In this document: piece after piece, positions 17,698 to 26,376 of the stretch
How the letters are laid out: every line of letters begins with the position of its first letter
Numbering within the stretch: position 1 is the first letter of the stretch
Source: Cellulophaga omnivescoria
GTDB taxonomy: Bacteria; Bacteroidota; Bacteroidia; Flavobacteriales; Flavobacteriaceae
Assembly: GCF_001999725.1 (NCBI RefSeq)
Contig: NZ_MDDP01000043.1
Coordinates: 62,001 to 126,000 of the forward strand
Length of the DNA stretch: 64,000 nt
Direction: 5' to 3'
Made by a program: the position numbers and the translations under genes
The notes under the pieces: generated by a model
What the model was told of the DNA's origin: nothing
Seen by the model: the letters and a program-made list of their open reading frames with translations, nothing else
The model's database searches: none

Positions 17698-18894
17698 TTA
17701 TCTTCTGCTTCTTGTACTAGAACTAGTTCTACTAGATCTAGATGGAGCTTTTGTGCTACTTGATGTTCTAGAACTGCTTCTTGTTGATGCAGCTCTACTT
17801 TTAGATGAACTACTTCTACTAGGAGTTTTTGTTACTCTTATAGTTGTTCTGGTAGTGCTTCTTGTAGCTCTACTATTAGTACTTTGTGGTTTTCTATTAA
17901 CCGTTGTAGTTCTTTTAGTAGTGATTCTAGCTGGTGTTTTAGCAGTACTTCTTGTATTACCAACTCTGCTATTTGTTCTGCTTTTTGCAGGAGTTTTATA
18001 TGTTGTAGATCTCGTAACAGATCTAGATGTGTTAGGGTTTCTACTAGTTGTTCTAGTTACAGTAGTAGATCTAGTATTAGCTCTGTTATTTCTATCTATA
18101 ACAGTTTTATTACTTTTTCTTGAGTTTTGTACAACAGCTCTAGAGTTTGTTCTAGCAATGCCAACTGTTCTGTTACTTCTTGTAGTTACTCTGTTATCAT
18201 TTCTGTACACTTTAGAAGATCTGTAATTGTCTCTATTGTTGTATTTATATGATTTACCAACTCTTACATAAGATTTTCTATAATTGTTTGTATAAGGTCT
18301 ATAATACGTATATCTAACAGGAGCATAATACCTTCTGTATGGTCTTGGTTGTACTAAACAAAAGTTAACTGCTGGTCTATGAAAATAACTATTGTATCTG
18401 TTAAATGTAAAATTTCTGTTATACCTGTTAATATATCCTCTGTGATAATCATAAAATCCTCTACTATTATAGTAAACATACATACCTCCAAGCCTGTGAA
18501 CTCTATTGTTTCTGTAATTAATGTTTACATCACCAATTTGTTCTACTCTTCCGTAATAGTCATAATAAATAGGAACATTTTCTACTTGTATTACAGCTCC
18601 GTAATCATCATACTGTACATATGCATTATAATTGTAACCTGTATTAAAGGTGATATTTGCGTTTCTGCCTAAATTTATATTAGCATTTACATTTACTCTA
18701 TTATCAATAAAGAAATCAAACTCACCATCTGGGAAAACTGAAAATGTTACGCCGTTCTCTACAAAAGTAAAAGAGTTGTTTTGTAATAAAGTATTGCTGC
18801 TTGCAACCTTATTCTCTGTGTTTTCTGTAGTTACAGCCATTGTACTAAATGTACCAACTAAAAGTGCTGTAAAAAGTAATACTGATTTTTTCAT
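17698..18894 (-). CDS. Secreted protein with Tyr/Arg/Asn-rich middle and Ser/Arg/Thr-rich basic tail
   Basis: The start at 18894 is chosen because MKKSVLLFTALLVGTFSTMAV is a signal peptide; ten further codons upstream are poor. The 398-residue product has three parts. First is an acidic/Asn beta-rich domain (about 30-140, with FVENGVTFSVFPDGEFDFFID). Next is a Tyr/Arg/Asn-rich segment (about 140-240). Last is a strongly basic low-complexity tail (about 240-398) built from S/T-R dipeptides such as SRTSSSTRSRR. The N-terminal domain resembles secreted Bacteroidota proteins of unknown function. The tail could bind polyanions such as LPS, DNA or exopolysaccharide. On the opposite strand the tail gives long Leu/Val-rich open frames that are artefacts. 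Confidence 0.75.
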   Translation of the reverse strand: MKKSVLLFTALLVGTFSTMAVTTENTENKVASSNTLLQNNSFTFVENGVTFSVFPDGEFDFFIDNRVNVNANINLGRNANITFNTGYNYNAYVQYDDYGAVIQVENVPIYYDYYGRVEQIGDVNINYRNNRVHRLGGMYVYYNSRGFYDYHRGYINRYNRNFTFNRYNSYFHRPAVNFCLVQPRPYRRYYAPVRYTYYRPYTNNYRKSYVRVGKSYKYNNRDNYRSSKVYRNDNRVTTRSNRTVGIARTNSRAVVQNSRKSNKTVIDRNNRANTRSTTVTRTTSRNPNTSRSVTRSTTYKTPAKSRTNSRVGNTRSTAKTPARITTKRTTTVNRKPQSTNSRATRSTTRTTIRVTKTPSRSSSSKSRAASTRSSSRTSSSTKAPSRSSRTSSSTRSRR

Positions 18895-19009
18895 ACTATA
18901 AGGTTTTATAAATTCAGAATGCAACTATTTACATTCTGATATTTATATTACAAACAGCGTGCCAAAAAACAGTTTTTGTATTTAACTATTTGATTATTAG
19001 TAAATTAAT

Positions 19010-21790
19010 TTAGTTTAATTTTTCCTTAAGATATTTAGCTGTAAACGATTTTTTACTTTTTGCAATTTGCTCTGGAGTACCAGTAGCTATTAATTGTCCT
19101 CCTTTTGTACCACCTTCTTGCCCTAAGTCAATTATAAAATCTGCACATTTAATTAAATCTATATTGTGTTCTATTACAACAACAGAGTGTCCTTTATCTA
19201 AAAGAGCATTAAAAGATTTTAGTAATTTTTTTATATCATGAAAATGTAAACCAGTTGTTGGTTCATCAAAAATAAATAAAGATTTGTTGGTTGTTTTACC
19301 TTTTACTAAAAATGAAGCTAATTTAATACGTTGAGCCTCACCACCAGATAGGGTAGAAGAAGACTGCCCAAGTGTAACGTAACCTAAACCAACATCTTGT
19401 AAAGGTTTTAGTTTGTTCATTATTTTTAATTGTTGATGCTCTTCAAAAAAGGCAATGGCATCATCAATAGTCATAGTTAAAACATCATCTATATTTGCGT
19501 CCTGAAATTTTACCTCAAGTACTTCTTTCTTAAAACGTTTACCATTACAAGCATCACAAAGTAAATGTACATCTGCCATAAACTGCATTTCTACAGTTAT
19601 TTCACCTTCTCCTTTACATTTTTCACAACGGCCGCCATCTACATTAAAAGAAAAGTGCTTTGCTTGGTATGCTCTAAGTTTGCTTAATTTTTGTGAAGCA
19701 AATAACGCTCTAATATCATCATAAGCCTTAATATAAGTTACAGGATTAGATCTAGAAGACCTACCAATAGGGTTTTGGTCTACAAACTCTACATTTTTTA
19801 TATCCTTATATTCTCCTTCTACAGAAGTAAATTGTCCGGCTTTTTCTCCGTAGCCTCCAATTTCTTTTAATACTATAGGGTAAAGTAATTTTTTAACCAA
19901 TGTACTTTTTCCGCTACCAGATACCCCTGTTACCACAGTTAGTATGCCTAAAGGAAAAGTAACATCTATATTTTTAAGGTTATTTTCTCTTGCGCCATTT
20001 ATTCTAATAAAATTGGTAAAGTTTTTTCTTTTTTTAGGTACTTCAATTTTTTTAGTGCCATTTAGGTAACTAGCAGTTAAAGAGGTAGATTTTAAAATAT
20101 CTTCCATAGTACCATTTGCTACAACCTCTCCACCATGTGTACCCGCCTCAGGACCTATATCTATAACCTGGTCTGCGGCATTCATTATATCCTCATCATG
20201 TTCTACAACAATAACAGTGTTACCTAGGTCTCGTAAAGATTTTAAAACATCTATTAAATTTTCTGTGTCCTTTGGGTGTAAACCAATACTTGGCTCATCT
20301 AATATATACATAGACCCAACCAAGCTACTGCCTAAAGATGTTGCTAAGTTTATACGTTGACTTTCACCACCAGATAATGTATTAGATTTTCGGTTTAGTG
20401 TTAAATATGTTAATCCTACTTTATTTAAAAAACTAAGTCTTGTAGTTATTTCCACCAACAAGCGTTTTGCAATTTGTGCATCATGTTTATTTAGCTTAAC
20501 CGAGTCAAAAAAATCTGTTAGCGTATCTATAGGTAGTTCTACTAGTTCTGATATGCATTTATCATTAATCTTAACATAGTCTGTCTCTGGACGTAAACGT
20601 TTTCCTTTACATGTAGCACACTTAGTTTTGCCTCTGTACCTAGAGAGCATAACACGGTTTTGTATTTTGTAACTCTTTTCTTCTAACATTGCAAAAAAGT
20701 TATTTAGGCCTGTAAAATATTTATTACCGTCCCAAACTAATTGTTTTTGCTCTTCTGTAAGTTCAAACCAAGGTTTGTGTATAGGAAAATCAAACTTATA
20801 TGCAGCAGCTATAAATTCATCCTTATATTTGCCCATACTTTCTCCTTTCCAAGGAAAAATTGCACCCTCATAAACAGACAACGCAGTATTTGGAACAACT
20901 AAATCTTGGTCTATACCAATAACATCACCATAGCCTTCACAAGTTGGGCAAGCACCAAAAGGATTGTTAAAACTAAATAAGTGTACGTTTGGCTCTATAA
21001 ATTTAATGCCATCTAACTCAAACTTATTGCTAAAAGTAGTTTGTTTACCTGTTTCTAATTCTTCAATAATACAATTGCCTTCACCTTCAAAAAAAGCAGT
21101 ATCAACAGCATTTGCTAATCTATTATAAAAATCTTCATCATCTTTAGTTATAATTCTATCTACCACCAAATAAAACTCTCTATCCATTTGTGTAATAGAA
21201 TCGTCTATACGTAAAACTTTACCTTTGTGTTTTATTCTGGCATACCCTTGTTTAGAAAACATTTCTAAAGCTTTTAAAGGCTCTCTATCTTCTTTAACCT
21301 TAATAGGAGCAAGGAGTAATAGTTTTGTATTTACACTATACTCTTTAATAAAGTTAACAACATCTGTAACAGTGTGTTTTTTTACTTGCTTACCAGAAAC
21401 GGGAGATATTGTTTTACCAACCCTAGCATACAATAGTTTTAAGTAATCATAAATTTCTGTTGTAGTACCTACAGTAGAACGTGGGTTTGTAGAGTTTACT
21501 TTTTGCTCTATAGCAATTGCAGGAGCTATACCTTTTATATAGTCTACTTTAGGTTTGTCCAATTTACCTAAAAATTGGCGTGCATATGAAGATAAACTTT
21601 CTACATACCTACGTTGGCCCTCTGCATAAAGTGTATCAAAAGCAAGGCTAGATTTACCAGAACCAGATAAACCAGTAATAACAACAAGTTTATTTCTGGG
21701 AATTACAACATCTATATTTTTGAGGTTGTGCAGTTTAGCACCTTTAATAATAATATTATGTTTTGGGTCGACGTCTAAAAGTGTATTCAT
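19010..21790 (-). CDS. uvrA: Excinuclease ABC subunit A (UvrA)
   Basis: This is the DNA-damage recognition ATPase of nucleotide excision repair. It is full length at 926 residues (E. coli 940). Visible features are the first Walker [10 protein letters not shown] (40-48), the zinc module CPTC...CATC, and the first ABC signature [12 protein letters not shown] with the [11 protein letters not shown] Walker B. The second half has [11 protein letters not shown], the zinc hairpin CEKCKGEG...[19 protein letters not shown] and [11 protein letters not shown]. It is transcribed alone, divergent from the sigma-factor gene across a 254-bp gap. Confidence 0.97.
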   Translation of the reverse strand: MNTLLDVDPKHNIIIKGAKLHNLKNIDVVIPRNKLVVITGLSGSGKSSLAFDTLYAEGQRRYVESLSSYARQFLGKLDKPKVDYIKGIAPAIAIEQKVNSTNPRSTVGTTTEIYDYLKLLYARVGKTISPVSGKQVKKHTVTDVVNFIKEYSVNTKLLLLAPIKVKEDREPLKALEMFSKQGYARIKHKGKVLRIDDSITQMDREFYLVVDRIITKDDEDFYNRLANAVDTAFFEGEGNCIIEELETGKQTTFSNKFELDGIKFIEPNVHLFSFNNPFGACPTCEGYGDVIGIDQDLVVPNTALSVYEGAIFPWKGESMGKYKDEFIAAAYKFDFPIHKPWFELTEEQKQLVWDGNKYFTGLNNFFAMLEEKSYKIQNRVMLSRYRGKTKCATCKGKRLRPETDYVKINDKCISELVELPIDTLTDFFDSVKLNKHDAQIAKRLLVEITTRLSFLNKVGLTYLTLNRKSNTLSGGESQRINLATSLGSSLVGSMYILDEPSIGLHPKDTENLIDVLKSLRDLGNTVIVVEHDEDIMNAADQVIDIGPEAGTHGGEVVANGTMEDILKSTSLTASYLNGTKKIEVPKKRKNFTNFIRINGARENNLKNIDVTFPLGILTVVTGVSGSGKSTLVKKLLYPIVLKEIGGYGEKAGQFTSVEGEYKDIKNVEFVDQNPIGRSSRSNPVTYIKAYDDIRALFASQKLSKLRAYQAKHFSFNVDGGRCEKCKGEGEITVEMQFMADVHLLCDACNGKRFKKEVLEVKFQDANIDDVLTMTIDDAIAFFEEHQQLKIMNKLKPLQDVGLGYVTLGQSSSTLSGGEAQRIKLASFLVKGKTTNKSLFIFDEPTTGLHFHDIKKLLKSFNALLDKGHSVVVIEHNIDLIKCADFIIDLGQEGGTKGGQLIATGTPEQIAKSKKSFTAKYLKEKLN

Positions 21791-21887
21791 ATCCGTAATT
21801 AATACTGTAAAGATACAATTTGTACCTTTTAATAACCATAAAAGACGCTTTTACATCAAAAATAGGGGTAATCACAACATAGATTTT

Positions 21888-21916
21888 TTGCGAACCTCTT
21901 ATTTTATATATATTTG
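21888..21916 (+). promoter_or_regulatory. Consensus promoter of the ECF-like sigma factor gene (TTG-18-TATATTTG)
   Basis: TTG at 21888-21890, an 18-bp spacer and TATATTTG at 21909-21916 match the Bacteroidota sigma-A promoter consensus exactly in sequence and spacing. This predicts a 5' leader of roughly 120 nt before the ATG at 22045. Confidence 0.65.
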
Positions 21917-21931
21917 AAGTGTAATTAAACT

Positions 21932-21943
21932 TATAGGCCTATA
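21932..21943. promoter_or_regulatory. Perfect 12-bp palindrome just downstream of the sigma-factor promoter
   Basis: TATAGGCCTATA is a perfect dyad centred about 21 bp past the -7 box, inside the predicted initial transcribed region. That is the position of a repressor operator. No cognate regulator can be named. Confidence 0.35.
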
Positions 21944-22044
21944 TAGCGAACATTACTTTTTTAAAATTATTAAACACTATTAAATGAACTTATTCCCATA
22001 TAGGGAGGCGGTACGCATTAAATAACCAAAAAAAGTAACTCGAA

Positions 22045-22626
22045 ATGGATCTACAAATTGAAGACTCAGTATTAGTAAAAAAGTATATTACAGGAGATGA
22101 AAAATCTCTAGAAATATTAATTAATAGACACAACCAAAGAATTAGTAGTTTTATTTACTCTAAAGTATTAGATAGAGACATTACTGAGGATATATTTCAA
22201 GATACTTTTATTAAAGTGATAAAAACTTTAAAAAAGGGTTCTTATAGTGAAGAAGGTAAATTTTTACCGTGGGTAATGAGAATTGCACACAATTTAATTA
22301 TAGATCACTTTAGAAAAAATAAGCGTATGCCTATGTTTGAAGGTAGCGATGATTTTAATATTTTTTCTGTAATAAGTGATGATAAGTTAAATGCAGAAAA
22401 ACAATTAATAAAAAACCAAATTGATTCTGATTTAAAAGTTCTTATTGAAGAATTACCAGAAGATCAAAAAGAAGTTTTATTAATGCGTATCTACAAGGAT
22501 ATGAGTTTTAAAGAAATCTCTGAAAATACAGGAGTTAGCATAAACACTGCATTAGGAAGAATGAGATATGCTTTAATTAATATGAGAAAAATAATAGAAA
22601 AGCACAACATCGTTTTAACGAATTAA
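22045..22626 (+). CDS. RNA polymerase sigma factor, ECF/sigma-70 family
   Basis: This 193-residue sigma factor has region 2 at about 20-90, with SKVLDRDITEDIFQDTFIKVIK and the -10-recognition FLPWVMRIAHNLIIDHFRK. Region 4 is at about 130-185, with the helix-turn-helix LPEDQKEVLLMRIYKDMSFK then EISENTGVSINTALGRMRYA. It has no C-terminal extension and no adjacent membrane anti-sigma gene, so it differs from the FecI/FecR-type systems. The next item on the strand is a 48-codon small ORF followed by a terminator. It has a consensus housekeeping promoter and a long leader, suggesting regulation at expression level. The regulon is unknown. Confidence 0.92.
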   Translation: MDLQIEDSVLVKKYITGDEKSLEILINRHNQRISSFIYSKVLDRDITEDIFQDTFIKVIKTLKKGSYSEEGKFLPWVMRIAHNLIIDHFRKNKRMPMFEGSDDFNIFSVISDDKLNAEKQLIKNQIDSDLKVLIEELPEDQKEVLLMRIYKDMSFKEISENTGVSINTALGRMRYALINMRKIIEKHNIVLTN

Positions 22627-22697
22627 TAGGTTTTTAACCTAAGAGTATAATATTTCTAAAATAGTAGCGTTATCTTACTATAACAATACTATTTTAT

Positions 22698-22844
22698 ATG
22701 GAAAAAATTTACTCTAAACAACAAAACAACTCTTGTGCAATAATGGCAACATCTAAAAGTACAGTTCAGTTTTTACTGAATTATTCTAAATCGATGAATG
22801 TAATTACATACAATGAGATGCAATTTGAAAACATTTTGAACTAA
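22698..22844 (+). CDS. Small 48-residue protein downstream of the sigma factor
   Basis: The ORF runs ATG (22698) to TAA (22842-22844) and encodes 48 residues. It begins MEKIYSKQQNNSCAIMATSK and ends YNEMQFENILN. It sits 71 bp after the sigma-factor stop, on the same strand, with the bidirectional terminator starting immediately after it, so it is the natural last gene of the transcript. The composition is protein-like (mixed polar/hydrophobic, a predicted helix STVQFLLNYSKSMNV) rather than random AT-rich read-out. From memory, similar tiny ORFs follow this sigma factor in other flavobacteria, which I cannot verify here. An anti-sigma or sigma-modulating role is speculation. Confidence 0.6.
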   Translation: MEKIYSKQQNNSCAIMATSKSTVQFLLNYSKSMNVITYNEMQFENILN

Positions 22845-22872
22845 AAAAAGAGCCTTAACGGCTCTTTTTGGT
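22843..22872. terminator. Bidirectional terminator; nth stop codon lies in the loop
   Basis: AAAGAGCC (22847-22854) pairs with GGCTCTTT (22860-22867) around a 5-nt loop, with A/T runs on both sides. The minus-strand stop codon of nth (22857-22855) lies in the loop, so the last codons of nth form the stem. Confidence 0.8.
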
Positions 22873-23517
22873 TTTATAATATTCTTCAATCACTGTTTTT
22901 CTCCCTATTGTTTTTGTAATTATATCTTTATCTAAATCCCAACCTCTGGCTGGAGAATACTCTCTACCGTACCAAATAATTTGCAAATGTAGATCGTTCC
23001 ATAATTCTTTAGGAAACAATCTTTTTGCATCTTTTTCTGTTTGTATAACATTTTTTCCATTTGTAAATCCCCATCTGTACATTAGTCTGTGTATGTGGGT
23101 GTCTACAGGAAATGCAGGTATTCCAAAGGCTTGTGATACTACCACTCCTGCTGTTTTATGTCCAACAGCTGGAAATTTCTCTAACTCATCCATATCTTTA
23201 GGAACAATGCCATTGTGTTTTTCTATTAACATTTGTGATAAACCGTGTATTCCTTTGGCTTTCATAGGAGATAAACCAACAGGTTTAATTATGTCTCTAA
23301 TTTCATCTACAGTTAATTTAACCATATCATAAGGGTTGTCTGCCTTTGCAAATAGTAATGGCGTAATTTTATTTACACGTACATCTGTGCTTTGTGCAGA
23401 CATTAAAACTGCAATTAATAAAGTATATGGATCTTTATGGTCTAAAGGAACTGGTATTGTAGGGTATAGTTCTTTAAGTTTGTTTATTGTAAAAGTAACT
23501 TTTTCTGCCTTGGTCAT
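22855..23517 (-). CDS. nth: Endonuclease III-family DNA glycosylase lacking the Fe-S cluster cysteines
   Basis: This base-excision repair glycosylase/AP lyase has 220 residues. The helix-hairpin-helix ELEKFPAVGHKTAGVVV contains the catalytic lysine (Lys121), and the catalytic aspartate is in FPVDTHIHRL (Asp139), equivalent to E. coli Lys120 and Asp138. The C-terminal C-x6-C-x2-C-x5-C motif that normally binds [4Fe-4S] is absent. The region reads HLQIIWYGREYSPARGWDLD then KDIITKTIG, with no cysteine. Activity is expected from the intact catalytic pair. The gene is divergent from bcp and convergent with the small ORF. Confidence 0.92.
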   Translation of the reverse strand: MTKAEKVTFTINKLKELYPTIPVPLDHKDPYTLLIAVLMSAQSTDVRVNKITPLLFAKADNPYDMVKLTVDEIRDIIKPVGLSPMKAKGIHGLSQMLIEKHNGIVPKDMDELEKFPAVGHKTAGVVVSQAFGIPAFPVDTHIHRLMYRWGFTNGKNVIQTEKDAKRLFPKELWNDLHLQIIWYGREYSPARGWDLDKDIITKTIGRKTVIEEYYKTKKSR

Positions 23518-23569
23518 TTTTGATTAGCTTTACTAAAAATTAGAAAAAACGAATTTAAATAATTTACTT

Positions 23570-24022
23570 ATGAATACTTTAAAAGTAGGTGATAAAGTAG
23601 CAGATTTTACATCTAAAGATCAAGATGGTAATGCTGTAAGCTTATCTGATTATAAAGGAAAGAAATTAATTGTATTTTTTTATCCAAAAGCAAGTACTCC
23701 TGGTTGTACTGCAGAAGCTTGTAATTTAAGAGATAATTATAAAGAATTGCAAGCGCAAGGGTATGAGCTTTTAGGTGTTAGTGCAGATTCTGCTAAAAGA
23801 CAATCTAATTTTAAAACAAAGTATGAGTTTCCTTTTCCGCTATTGGCAGATGAAGACCATACGGTGTTAAATATTTTTGGTGTTTGGGGTACAAAAAAGT
23901 TTATGGGTAAGGTTTACGATGGTATTCATAGAAAAACATTTATTATTGATGAAGATGGTGTAGTAACTAAAGTTATAGACAAGGTTAAAACCAAAGACCA
24001 TGCAGCACAAATATTAGAATAA
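23570..24022 (+). CDS. bcp: Thioredoxin-dependent peroxiredoxin (BCP/PrxQ type)
   Basis: This 150-residue peroxiredoxin reduces hydroperoxides using thioredoxin. It has FFYPKASTPGCTAEACNLRD with peroxidatic Cys46 and resolving Cys51 five residues on, the atypical 2-Cys BCP layout. The LLGVSADSAKRQSNF and FPFPLLADEDHTV segments are also typical. It is cytoplasmic. It is divergent from nth, so repair of oxidised DNA and peroxide removal genes share an intergenic control region. Confidence 0.95.
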   Translation: MNTLKVGDKVADFTSKDQDGNAVSLSDYKGKKLIVFFYPKASTPGCTAEACNLRDNYKELQAQGYELLGVSADSAKRQSNFKTKYEFPFPLLADEDHTVLNIFGVWGTKKFMGKVYDGIHRKTFIIDEDGVVTKVIDKVKTKDHAAQILE

Positions 24023-24030
24023 AAACATTA

Positions 24031-24060
24031 AAAAAAGCCACATTTAAAATGTGGCTTTTT
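24031..24060. terminator. Bidirectional terminator between bcp and the 481-residue protein gene
   Basis: A near-perfect hairpin of AAAAAGCCACATTT and AAATGTGGCTTTTT has a 1-2 nt centre and T runs in both directions. The minus-strand gene stops 4 bp beyond. Confidence 0.85.
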
Positions 24061-24063
24061 CAA

Positions 24064-25509
24064 TTATTTTTTATCTGCCTTACGTACAAATAACTCTTTT
24101 CGTTTTATAATTTCGGCAATACCTTCTGGTAACATTTTTTCCCAGTCTTTATCTCCGTTGGTAATTTTCTTTAATACATCTCTAGAGAAGATATGTAATA
24201 TCTCTGGGTCATAATCAAAGATATCCATTACCTTGCCGTTATACTTAAAGAATTTGTAAAGCTCTTTCATTCTTGGGTGTACTTTAACGTTGTTACTTGT
24301 CATAATCTGACCAGTTTCTTCGTTTTTCATTGGGTATAAGTATACCTTTAAATCTTTAAAGAATAATTTGCCAAATGCTTCAAGTATACCGCCACTTAAA
24401 TGTCTATAATACTTTTCATCAAAAACCTCTACAAGGTTATTAACACCCATAGTTAAACCAATTTTAGCTTTTGTATAATTATTAAAGTATTCTACAAGTC
24501 TAAAATATTCCTGAAATTTAGATATCATTACTGTATGGCCAAGAGAACATAATAGTTCTGCTCTATCCATAAAATCTTGCTCATCTATTTCTCCACTAGC
24601 TTTTAAATTGGCAAGTGTAATTTCAAAAATTACAATAGTTTTGTCAGGGTTTACTGTTTGTTCACTCATAAAAATATTATGAGATTTTTCAAACATATCC
24701 ATATTTACTTTGGTTACTGGTCTGTAACTACCACGTAACGCTAGTATATTTTTTTTGTAAAGTACAGCAGCTGGTAAAAGGTTATTACCATCAGGGCCAA
24801 ACATAACGGCATCCGTCATATCATTCTTAATTAGCTGTAAGCTAATTAGTCTATTGTCTACTTTTTCAAAATTTGGACCAGAGAAATTAATCATATCAAT
24901 TTCTACAGTATCCTTATCTATATGGTCATAAAGGTATTTAAGTAGTTTACGTGGTTTGTGATATTTGTAAAACGCTCCATAAATAAGGTTAACACCTAAA
25001 ATTCCTAAAGTTTCTTGTTGCAACCTAGCTTCGTTTTGCTTAAAACGAACGTGCATAATAATCTCGTCAAACTCTTTCTGGTCTGGATCTAACTGAAAAC
25101 GGATACCAACCCAACCGTGACCTTTGTATTTTTTGGCAAAATCTATAGTAGCAACAGTGTTTGCGTAAGAGAAAAATAAACGTTCTGGGTGCTTTTCTCT
25201 ACTAATACGTTCTTCCATTAATCCCATTTCATGAGAAAGCATTGTTTTTAAACGTGCTTGGGTAACATATCTACCATCGTTTTCTACGCCATAAATAGCG
25301 TCACTAAAATCTTTATCATACGCACTCATTGCTTTGGCAATGGTTCCAGATGCGCCACCAGATCTAAAAAAGTGTCTGGCAGTCTCTTGTCCGGCACCAA
25401 TTTCTGCAAAAGTACCGTAGATATCAGGATTTAAATTTATTCTTAGGGTTTTGGCTTTAGTAGAAGGAATATTCTCAAAAGCAAAATCTTTTTTTAAGAC
25501 TGATGACAT
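24064..25509 (-). CDS. Conserved protein of unknown function (about 480 residues)
   Basis: I do not recognise an established function. The 481-residue product has no signal peptide or membrane helix. It has an N-terminal glycine-rich region (GTFAEIGAGQETARHFFRSG, about 32-51, followed by GASGTIAKAMSAYDKDFSDA) reminiscent of a nucleotide-binding loop. A later acidic cluster follows a long alpha/beta body (VGIRFQLDPDQKEFDEIIMH; TVEIDMINFSGPNF). The sequence looks well conserved, compact and globular. As I recall, very similar long proteins occur in cyanobacteria and other phyla, sometimes with unreliable labels such as nicotinate-nucleotide adenylyltransferase. It is monocistronic, divergent from the MBL hydrolase gene and convergent with bcp. 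Confidence 0.75.
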   Translation of the reverse strand: MSSVLKKDFAFENIPSTKAKTLRINLNPDIYGTFAEIGAGQETARHFFRSGGASGTIAKAMSAYDKDFSDAIYGVENDGRYVTQARLKTMLSHEMGLMEERISREKHPERLFFSYANTVATIDFAKKYKGHGWVGIRFQLDPDQKEFDEIIMHVRFKQNEARLQQETLGILGVNLIYGAFYKYHKPRKLLKYLYDHIDKDTVEIDMINFSGPNFEKVDNRLISLQLIKNDMTDAVMFGPDGNNLLPAAVLYKKNILALRGSYRPVTKVNMDMFEKSHNIFMSEQTVNPDKTIVIFEITLANLKASGEIDEQDFMDRAELLCSLGHTVMISKFQEYFRLVEYFNNYTKAKIGLTMGVNNLVEVFDEKYYRHLSGGILEAFGKLFFKDLKVYLYPMKNEETGQIMTSNNVKVHPRMKELYKFFKYNGKVMDIFDYDPEILHIFSRDVLKKITNGDKDWEKMLPEGIAEIIKRKELFVRKADKK

Positions 25510-25574
25510 TCTTTGTTGTTTTTTACGGTATACAAAGTTAACAAGATAGATTTATCTATTAAATAAATATGTTA

Positions 25575-25582
25575 TAAATTTG
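25575..25582 (+). promoter_or_regulatory. Candidate -7 box (TAAATTTG) that decides the MBL hydrolase start
   Basis: TAAATTTG matches TAnnTTTG and overlaps the first in-frame TTG (25580-25582). Transcription from it would begin about 5-8 bp later, so that TTG would not be in the mRNA and the TTG at 25598 becomes the better start. No -33 TTG is visible at normal distance. Confidence 0.4.
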
Positions 25583-25597
25583 ATAAAAAAGGCCGAA

Positions 25598-26365
25598 TTG
25601 TTAAAAATCACATTTTTGGGTACAGGAACATCTCAAGGAATACCAGTTATTGGTAGTAAACATCCTGTATGTTTAAGTAAAAATCCAAAGGATAAAAGAT
25701 TAAGAGTATCTGTTTTAATTTCATGGGAAGAGTACAATTATGTAATAGATTGTGGTCCAGATTTTAGACAGCAAATGTTGCAAAACCCTATACCTAGTTT
25801 AGATGGTATTTTGTTTACTCATGAGCACTCAGACCATACTGCAGGTATAGATGATATAAGACCATTTTTCTTTAGACAAGGGGATATACCTATATATGCA
25901 GATAGACAAGTAATTGAAGCTCTTAAAAAGCGTTTTGCTTATATTTTTGCAGATATTGACAGGTATCCTGGGGCTCCTGCTGTTGCTATACATGAAATTA
26001 AAGAAAATACTCCTTTTAAGTTAGGAAATAAAGTAGCTATACCTATAAAGGCATTACACAATAGGTTAGAAGTATTTGGTTTTAGAATAGATGATTTTGT
26101 TTATTTAACAGATGTAAAAAGTATTTCTAAAAAAGAGATTGCAAAATTAAAAGATGTAAAAGTATTGGTGGTAAATGCATTACGTATAGAGGCGCATCAT
26201 TCTCATTTTAATTTAAAAGAAGCATTAGAGTTTATAAATACAGTAAAACCTAAAACAGCTTACTTAACACATATAAGTCATTTATTAGGTTTTCATGCAG
26301 AAGTAGAAAAATCTTTGCCAAATAATGTACATTTGGCCTATGATAATTTAACCATAAACATTTAG
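25598..26365 (+). CDS. MBL-fold metallo-hydrolase (PhnP-like)
   Basis: This metallo-beta-lactamase-fold phosphodiesterase-like hydrolase has 255 residues from the chosen TTG at 25598. That start gives MLKITFLGTGTSQGIPVIGS, the normal N-terminus of the family. A TTG at 25580 would add six residues; there is no usable ATG. The metal motif is FTHEHSDHTAGIDD (HxHxDH), followed by an ALHNR His and the DVKS and THISH ligands downstream. The family acts on phosphodiesters such as cyclic nucleotides (PhnP on cyclic ribosyl phosphate). It lacks a phn context here, so the substrate is open. It is 11 bp upstream of the coiled-coil membrane protein gene and likely forms an operon with it. Confidence 0.88.
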   Translation: MLKITFLGTGTSQGIPVIGSKHPVCLSKNPKDKRLRVSVLISWEEYNYVIDCGPDFRQQMLQNPIPSLDGILFTHEHSDHTAGIDDIRPFFFRQGDIPIYADRQVIEALKKRFAYIFADIDRYPGAPAVAIHEIKENTPFKLGNKVAIPIKALHNRLEVFGFRIDDFVYLTDVKSISKKEIAKLKDVKVLVVNALRIEAHHSHFNLKEALEFINTVKPKTAYLTHISHLLGFHAEVEKSLPNNVHLAYDNLTINI

Positions 26366-26376
26366 AATAATACCAA

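Noticed and set aside
17753-18226. 157-codon plus-strand frame, Leu/Val-rich
   Set aside because: It is the antisense shadow of the Ser/Arg/Thr-rich tail on the minus strand; its composition simply mirrors AGA/TCT/ACT codons.
18379-18672. 97-codon Ile/Val-rich plus-strand frame
   Set aside because: Antisense to the Tyr/Asn-rich middle of the same secreted protein; no independent start signal.
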